Assembly (NCBI GenBank): GCA_021234155.1
Contig: JAJEKV010000005.1
Location: 21,438,089 to 21,502,088, forward strand
Source of the DNA: Isoetes taiwanensis
Lineage: Eukaryota > Streptophyta > Lycopodiopsida > Isoetales > Isoetaceae
DNA: 64,000 nt
Direction of reading: 5' to 3'
The notes under the pieces were generated by a model, which saw only the letters and a list, made by a program, of their open reading frames with translations, was not told where the DNA came from and searched no databases. Positions 56,914 to 64,000 of this stretch are shown piece by piece; the first letter of the stretch is position 1; the number at the start of each line of letters is the position of its first letter. Both the position numbers and the translations under genes were made by a program.

Positions 56914-59590
56914 TGTAATGGTCCTGGGAAGTTAAGGACCCGTATTGTACAAGTATTTGTACATAATCCACAAAAGCAAACTATAAAAAGAAAAATTGTA
57001 GAAGAGGGCTTTTGTTGGTAGTACGTGAGGAGAACGGTTTTCAAGATTGTGGGTGAGGAGACACCTGAGAAGGCGGGAGCTTGGCAATAGCATCAAGAAC
57101 TGCATCGATCTATTCTATCAGGTGGGGTTTTGGATTTTGTGGATTCAAGTTGTAGTTGCATAGGCTGCCAAGAATCAATTTGTACATGCTTTTGGATGAT
57201 AGATTTCCTTTATGATTAGCTATGATTGGAATGGCCGAGGCTCTGGTAAAGCCTGCGAGGCGAAATTGAATATCTGAGGAATTTCAGAATTAATTGAGGT
57301 GTTCAAAGAGCAACATGATAGAAGTTCTGAGGGCTTAAGGCAAGCTTGAAAGGTAGGTTGAATTCGTTCTCAAGCAACCCGGATAAATAGAAGAAAAGCG
57401 GACAGGATAAAAAGGGTAGCCGAGTTTCTTTGCATCAAGGCCTCGAGAGGTGTCTGGGGAATGGTTTTGCTCCACCGAACTTTCTTTGGCAAAGCAGTGG
57501 ATCCTGTATCTAAATCACACTAGAATTGCATGATAGAGGCCGATTTGTGCCTTAGAAGGGCTGATCTGCCCTAAACGCAGTGAATCAGAGGAAAAGAGGC
57601 ATCTTGGAGCTGCCGAAATTGGGCCTGGAAGGGGCCGAAATTTGGTCTTGATTCATGTAGAAAGGCCGAAATTGCATGATAAGGGTTGGATTTGCTTCCT
57701 AGCAACTAGATTTGGGAAGACAAGGGCAGATTTGAGTGAATCAAAGGCTGAAAGTATGCCTTAAGGAGGCGTTTTGAGAGTCCCAGGAGCTGTCGGTGAC
57801 CGTTAGATCCTTTGTAAATTCGGTTGGGTCAGATCAAAGGCTGTTAGAAAAGGGCCGATTTGGGATGCAAAGTGGCCGATTTGGCTTGGGAGGCTTCAAT
57901 CGGAGGAATCGATGCCTTTTAAGAAGTCTTAGGAGTTACCAAAAGGAAAGATGTCTGCGTCTTGTTATATTTTGCTTTTGTGGTCTTTGTTTGGTTTTGG
58001 TGGTCGTTACTTTGTAGTCTTATAATATTAGGTAACTTTTGAACTTGGTACTAAATGGCTAAGATAAGAATAAGGGATACAAAGGAAGTAAGGTCATGGA
58101 GGAGAATAGAAGTTCATGATAGTGGGCTAGCCGAAATTTTCCCCAAGATTAAAGCAATAGGATAGGATATAGTAAGTCTATGACAAATGGGTTGTATTTA
58201 GCTAGGATAATAGTTAATTTAAAAAGAATAAATCAAAGGTGCATGGGATAATTATGCATGCTTGCTCTTGGAGGCAGGGGGCTAGTCACGGGGGCTGCTT
58301 GGCGGAAGTTCGAGGCGATTCGCGGTCGAGGGACCCCATAGATTTTTAAGCGGGGAAAAGCGTAAGTTGGAGCGCCCGTTTTGAATCGCCAATTAATTCA
58401 TTAGCTATGAAGTGGAATTTTAAATATTAAAACCTGGAAACCATATCTAAGGAAGCTTAACTAAATAATATGGTGAAGTGAGTACTGCATCGACCTTATA
58501 GGGATGGTTTGAGCACGCTACATCAACGTTGAATTATCATTATGGTTTTCATCACCGATCTAGCTACTTCGGCATAGTTAGGTTGTATGGGCAACCTCGA
58601 CAAGGGCTAAGAGTATGATCTAGGCACATTTATAGTAAATTCTCTAATGAACACACATGTTATGGTCTTTGAATTGTTCCACTGTTGTTCTTGATATTAT
58701 GTATGTACTTGGAACCTCCGGGGTCGGACTTCCAGGTTCGGTGGCCTGGGTAGTTCCGGCATTCTCATGTCATCTGTGTTCTTTGTATCTATGCTCTGTG
58801 ACGCACTTGGCGTGGCCTCCTCCGCAGGCGTAGCTTCCGGTGAGGTTATGTAAAAATCAACTCCTGTGACTCCATGGTAAGAGGTCCTCCGGCGCCCGGG
58901 CGTGGGGCGGGAAGGGTATCTTTATCTGAGGTTCACCCCACCAACTCATAGCGGGGCTCGGAATGTGAGTGGCGGGCATTTCTCTGCTAACAGAGCACAG
59001 CATGCTGGCTGAGCTTCCCATTGTCCGGAGCTTTGTTATGTTGTTTTGGTACTTTGGCTTTGTGTTCTTTGCTCCGACTCTTATGATGTTTCTTACATTT
59101 GTCATTGTCTAGCTTTGCACATAGTCTCTTGTATATTTGGAATTGTCTATGTTCTTGTTATCCAAGATGCGAGTGTTTTCCATGTATGCAGCAGCGGCCT
59201 CACGGGATCCCCACTTAGTCCACGAGGACTAACCCCGCCGAGTGCATGTGCGTGAACCCGCAAGGTGGCGGTCAAGTTGATGGTGGCAATGTGGTAGGGG
59301 AATCGTGCTTGAGTTCTAGAGCTAGCAGTTTACATGATTGGTCCTTCGGTGTTGTTGTATATGGATATTGATAACACATTGTAAATATTTACGCTATTGA
59401 TTTGTCCAGTTAGAACTTGGAATATATTAAGCTTGTGAATATGTTGAATGCATGAACCGAGGATTGCTTGTTGAGCCTAAAGCTGTGGATTTAATTTGCA
59501 AAGGAAGATTTAATTCTTCACCTAAATTCACCTGCATAAATCTAGTTGTAAGTCGAGACAAGATCCCGAGTTGCGGAGGGTCAACTTTCA
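56914..59590 (+). repeat. 5' LTR, about 2.7 kb
   Basis: Begins with TG. The 3' limit is placed near ...TCAACTTTCA by the primer-binding-like site just downstream and is uncertain by about 15 bp. No supported gene lies inside; open frames are short and differ between the two LTRs. Confidence 0.75.
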
Positions 59591-59604
59591 GCGAGCTCGT
59601 CTGG

Positions 59605-59616
59605 TGGTATCGAGGC
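59605..59616 (+). other. Candidate primer-binding site
   Basis: TGGTATCGAGGC resembles TGGTATCAGAGC, the plant site complementary to the 3' end of initiator methionine tRNA. The mismatches fall at a CAG site. Confidence 0.6.
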
Positions 59617-59879
59617 GTGTTGGATCTTAAGAATGGTTCATGCTCTTGAAGTGGGTTGTTAATGTTTCCATTGTCTATGTCTGGACTAGTAAGAGATCAT
59701 GGATCTTTGGTGGTGCTAGTAGTGCGAGGGGGAGATGGAGCCGATGGAGCTCGGATGTAACTAGTATCCTGCAAGCTATTCACAAGCCTTGCGGCCGAGT
59801 GCATCCGCAGCCAGAAGAGTGAGGGCTGAGAAAGCCATTGATAAGGTGTTAAAGGACACCAAAAAGAGAAGTGTTCCGG

Positions 59880-60400
59880 TGAGAACACAGGGGGATGATC
59901 TTTGATGCACGCTCCGTGGGGTAGAGTTTTATTTTGATTTGATCAAAGCCGCGGGGATTACGTGAAGGCTTTGCTTGCTCGGGGCAATGTTAGGAGGCTT
60001 TGCAAGAGTTTGGTGGGAGATATGCACGATTGATGCGGGAAGACTCGGTCTGAGGCTACATGGGCTGATTTTAAGACCGCTTTTGAGGGTCATTTCACAC
60101 CTCCGAGGGGTACAAGGTTGAGAAGATGAGCGAGTTCTTCGATTGTGTCTGAGGCAGACACGATGGCAGATTACAATGAGAGGTTTAGAAGATTGCGGCC
60201 TCATTGTCCTGCTATGGATAAAGTCAAGTTGTGTTCTAGATTTGTGAAGGGCCTTCATGTGGATATCAAAAATACGATGTCGGGGAGTTGCTTATAAGGA
60301 CCTTGAGGAGGTTGTTCGGATTGCCAAAAGCCGAGAGGCAGTTTTGCAGAGAAAGCTGCGTTAGAAACCCAAAGGAAGAGAGGGCACCTTCCTCTTGGCG
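59880..60400 (+). pseudogene. Ty3/Gypsy-like gag
   Basis: Plus-strand blocks include ATWADFKTAFEGHFTPPRGT, then ADYNERFRRLRPHCPAMDKV and FVKGLHVDIKNTMSG, then YKDLEEVVRIAKSREAVLQR. This is the standard Retrotrans_gag order. Frames shift two or three times. Downstream, 60,688-60,993 is an open Arg/Gly-rich frame (GRGRGEPRSNQRERQPEERW) that may be the gag C-terminus. A zinc knuckle is not evident, and no protease, RT or integrase follows before the polypurine tract. Confidence 0.7.
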
Positions 60401-61086
60401 AGTTGAGAGCTTCGTATGGCGAAGGCGATCATTTAGAGGGGAGCCATCACGCTAACCAATGCGTGGAGGTTGAGCAACAATATGAGGAACCGGGCAAGTA
60501 GTAGCCATTGAAGGTAGTAAGTTACCTCCTCGGCTCCGCAGGGCGAGGAAAGCGTGCTGCTTGAAGAGGGCGTTGCTTCCGTTGTAGAACCTTGCAGCCA
60601 CACAAGAAACAATTGCCCGGTGTTGGCGGTTATTGAGGGGCGTAGCTCCTCAATGCCCATGGATTCTAGCAGCTAGATAGAAGTGCCATGGGACCAGAAC
60701 GATCCAATCGATATCCAAATGCTGGTAGAGGCAGAGGCCGTGGAGAACCTCGATCGAATCAAAGGGAGCGTCAGCCTGAGGAAAGATGGGATACGGATGA
60801 TAGAATCATTGAGCGAAGGCAGCCGAGTGGTGAAGCTAGAGCTGCCGCCCTTGATGATGGATCTTCCATAACACCAAATGGTTGTGTCGCATATGCCCAG
60901 CCCGAAGCTCCACGTGATAGAGCGCAAGAAGCTTGTGTAGTGCAGATTCCAGGTAAGGGTCATGATGGTTTTGCTTTTGTCTCATTGTTGTAGCAGTCTG
61001 TGTATCTTGCTTTAGTTTGCTAGTGCAAATTGTCAATAAGCATGACAGCTCCTAGGATCGACCCATGAGGACATGGGTTAAATTTT

Positions 61087-61100
61087 AGAAGGGGAGAAAA
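61087..61100 (+). other. Polypurine tract
   Basis: AGAAGGGGAGAAAA lies directly before the TG that starts the 3' LTR, as expected for plus-strand priming. Confidence 0.8.
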
Positions 61101-64000
61101 TGTAATGGTCCTGGGAAGTTAAGGACCCGTATTGTACAAGTATTTGTACATAATCCACAAAAGCAAACTATAAAAAGAAAAATTGTAGAAGAGGGCTTTT
61201 GTTGGTAGTACGTGAGGAGAACGGTTTTCAAGATTGTGGGGCTGAGGAGACACAGAGAAGGCAGGAGCTTGGCAATAGCATCAAGAACTGCATCGATCTA
61301 TTCTATCAGGTGGGGTTTTGGATTTTGTGGATTCAAGTTGTAGTTGCATAGGCTGCCAAGAATCAATTTGTACATGCTTTTGGATGATAGATTTCCTTTA
61401 TGATTAGCTATGATTGGAATGGCGAGGCTCACGGTAAAAGCACTGCGGCCGAAATTGAATATCTTGGGAATTTCAGAATTAATTGAGGTGTTCAAAGAGC
61501 AACATGATAGAAGTTCACGAGGGCTTAAGGCAAGCTTGAAAGGTAGGTTGAATTCGTTCTCAAGCAACCCGGATAAATAGAAGAAAAGCGACATGATAAA
61601 AAGGGTGTCCGAGTTCTTTGCATCAAGGCCTCGAGAGGTGTCTGAGGAATGGTTTTGCTCCACCGGAACTTTCTTTGGCAAGCGATGGATCTGTATCTAA
61701 ATCACACTAGAATTGCATGATAGAGGCCGATTTGTGCCTTAGAAGGGCTGATCTGCCCCAAAACGCCTGATGAATCCCAGGAGGAAAAAGGGCATCTTGG
61801 AGCTGCGAAATTGGGCTGGAAGGGGCCGAAATTTGGTCTTGATTCATGTAGAGAAGGCCGAAATTGCATGATAAGGGTTGGATTTGCTTCCTAGCAACTA
61901 GATTTGGGAAGACAAGGAGGGCAGATTTGAGTGAATCAAAAGGCTGAAAGTATGCCTTAAGGAGGCGTTTTGAGAGTCCCGGGAGCTGTCGGGGATTAGA
62001 TCAACTTGTATAAATTCAGGTTAGGTCGAGATCAAAAGCTGTTTAGAAAAGGGCGATTTGGGATGCAAAGTGGCCGATTTGGCTTGGGGAGGCTTCAATC
62101 GAGAGGAATCGATGCCTTTTAAGAAGTCTTAGGGTTACGAAAAAAGGAAGATGTCTGCGTCTTGTTATATTTTGCTTTTGTGGTCTTTGTTTGGTTTTGG
62201 TGGTCGTTACTTTGTAGTCTTATAATATTAGGTAACTTTTGAACTTGGTACTAAATGGCTAAGATAAGAATAAAGGGATACAAAGGAAGTAAGGTCATGG
62301 AGGAGAATAGAAGTTCATGATAGTGGGCTAGTGAGAATTTTCCCTTGATTAAAGCAATAGGATAGGATATAGTAAGTCTATGACAAATGGGTTGTATTTA
62401 GCTAGGATAATAGTTAATTTAAAAAGAATAAATCAAAAGGTGCATGGGATAATTATGCATGCTTGCTCTTGGAGGCGGGGGCTAGTCACGGGGGGCTGCT
62501 TGAGGAAGTTCGAGGCGATTGCGGTCGAGGGACCCCATAGATTTTTAAGCAGGAAAAGCGTAAGTTGGAGGCGCCAGTTTGAATGCGCAATTAATTCATT
62601 AGCTATGAACATGGAATAATTTAAGGGCTAAACTTAGCTATTTGGCGATTTTTTAACACATTTTAAAAAAATGTTGGCTAAAGTAAATGGAAAAATTTGA
62701 GAAAAAATAATAATTTTAGCTTAACTTTTTTTATTATGCACCAACCTTCGATCTCTTTAGCCAAATGCTAGAAAGTGAGAGAGTGAAATTTTGTATTGTT
62801 TAGCAAAACTCTAGAAACTTTTGGAATGAATTTCGGGCTAGTTTAGCTAATATCATTCTAATTTATAAGATTTATTTGATTAATAATTTATTTTCTAGTA
62901 TCTATGATATAATTTGAGGCCTAGACTTAGCTAACTGGCATTGTTATAGAATTTTCACAAAGCAAATGATTAAAATAAATGGAATCAATTGAAACAAAGT
63001 ATAGTAATTTTAGCTGAATATTTTTCATTGACCACACCACAGAAAGTTTTTGGATGAATTTTGGGTTAGTTTAGCTAAATGCTAGAAAGTATGAGAGAGA
63101 AAATGTGTAGAGTTTAGCTAAATCACAGAAAGTTCTGGGATTAATCTGGGGCAAGTTTAGCTAAAGCCATTATGGCTAATAAGAAATAAGCGATTAGTAA
63201 TTTATTCCCTGGCTATGAAGTGGAATTTTAAATATTAAAACCTGGAAACCATATCTAAGGAAGCTTAACTAAATAATATGGTGAAGTGAGTACTGCATCG
63301 ACCTTATAGGGATGGTTTGAGCACGCTACATCAACGTTGAATTATCATTATGGTTTTCATCACCGATCTAGCTACTTCGGCATAGTTAGGTTGTATGGGC
63401 AACCTCGACAAGGGCTAAGAGTATGATCTAGGCACATTTATAGTAAATTCTCTAATGAACACACATGTTATGGTCTTTGAATTGTTCCACTGTTGTTCTT
63501 GATATTATGTATGTACTTGGAACCTCCGGGGTCGGACTTCGAGGTTAGGTGGCACAGGTAGTTCAGGCATTCTCATGTCATCTGTGTTCTTTGTATCTAT
63601 GCTCTGTGACACCCGGTGGCCTCCTCCGCGGCGTAGCTTCCCGGTGAGGTTATGCGTCAACTCTGTGACTCCATGGTAAGAGGTCCTCCAGCGCCCGGGG
63701 CGTGGGGGCTGGGAAGGGTATCATCACTGAGGTTCACCCCCACCAACTCATGCCAAGGGGCTCGGAATGTGGTGGCGGGCATTTCTCTGCCTATGAGGCA
63801 CGCTTGTAAAGTGGGCTGAGCTTCCCATTGTCCGGGAGATTTGTTATGTTGTTTTGGTACTTTGGCTTTGTGTTCTTTGCTCGACTCTTATGATGTTTCT
63901 TACATTTGTCATTGTCTAGCCTTTGCACATAGTCTCTTGTATATTTGGAATTGTCTATGTTCTTGTTATCCAAGATGCCCGAGTGTTTCCATGTATGCGG
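61101..64000 (+). repeat. 3' LTR, truncated by the window end
   Basis: Matches 56,914-59,193 apart from a 602-bp MITE and many 1-3 base differences, mostly at CAG/CTG/CCG sites. The last bases correspond to about 59,193 in the 5' LTR, so roughly 0.4 kb lies beyond the window. Confidence 0.85.
62610..63211. mobile_element. 602-bp hAT-type MITE in the 3' LTR
   Basis: Flanked by GCTATGAA at 62,602-62,609 and 63,212-63,219, while the 5' LTR has a single GCTATGAA at this point. The ends read CATGGAATAATTT and, inward from the right, CAGGGAATAAATT. The interior repeats a GG(C/T)TA.(A/T)(C/T)TTAGCTAA motif several times. No transposase. Confidence 0.88.

Larger units (their letters stand above)
56914..64000 (+). 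mobile_element. LTR retrotransposon with gag but no visible pol; 3' end outside window
   Basis: The sequence beginning TGTAATGGTCCTGGGAAGTT at 56,914 recurs at 61,101 and stays nearly collinear to the window edge, apart from a MITE. A primer-binding-like site, a gag region and a polypurine tract lie between the copies in the right order. Only about 1.5 kb separates the LTRs, too short for pol. It is thus a non-autonomous, long-LTR element. Target duplications cannot be checked. Confidence 0.85.

Overview
The window is nuclear DNA from a land plant with a large, transposon-filled genome. The evidence is En/Spm (CACTA) transposases of the plant TNP2 type, a Ty3/Gypsy-like LTR element, an interstitial TTTAGGG-type telomere repeat, and differences between duplicate copies that cluster at CHG trinucleotides. 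I cannot name the species. No intact host gene, rRNA, tRNA or CRISPR array was recognised. Nearly every supported feature is a mobile element or a repeat.

Layout. 1-3,013: end of a CACTA-like element with a minus-strand gene of unknown function (gene X copy 1). 3,014-4,150: unassigned. 4,150-10,530: tandem array of a GC-rich ~1.1 kb unit, split by a 5'-truncated LINE (6,679-9,165). 10,730-16,757: minus-strand CACTA with a TNP2 transposase, an upstream SET-like gene and a terminal repeat. 15,474-19,893: a 2.2 kb tandem duplication that copied this CACTA end. 19,894-22,290: little recognisable. 22,295-24,425: minus-strand LINE. 24,481-24,590 and 53,121-53,382: two halves of one gag-like reading frame. 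24,591-53,120: a 28.5 kb CACTA-like element with 30-bp terminal repeats (26/30 identical) and a 3-bp CTC target duplication, inserted in that frame. 53,650-56,460: gag and LINE fragments. 56,914-64,000: an LTR element with gag but no visible pol, running off the window.

Inside the 28.5 kb element, left to right: left subterminal repeats, a multi-exon gene of unknown function (gene Y), gene X copy 2, an array of cloverleaf-like repeats, a purine-rich tract, a second block of the ~1.1 kb repeat in the opposite orientation (itself hit by a 953-bp hAT MITE), TNP2 copy 2, SET-like gene copy 2, a telomere-like run, another cloverleaf-like array, a captured SNF2-helicase fragment and right subterminal repeats. 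The recurring order on the minus strand is cloverleaf-like array, then SET-like gene and TNP2, or array then gene X. This suggests a related group of elements that share a 5' leader module.

Most reading frames are broken. Because close duplicate copies differ mainly at CAG/CTG/CCG sites, many breaks may be consensus errors at methylated cytosines and not true mutations. 'Pseudogene' calls are therefore provisional.
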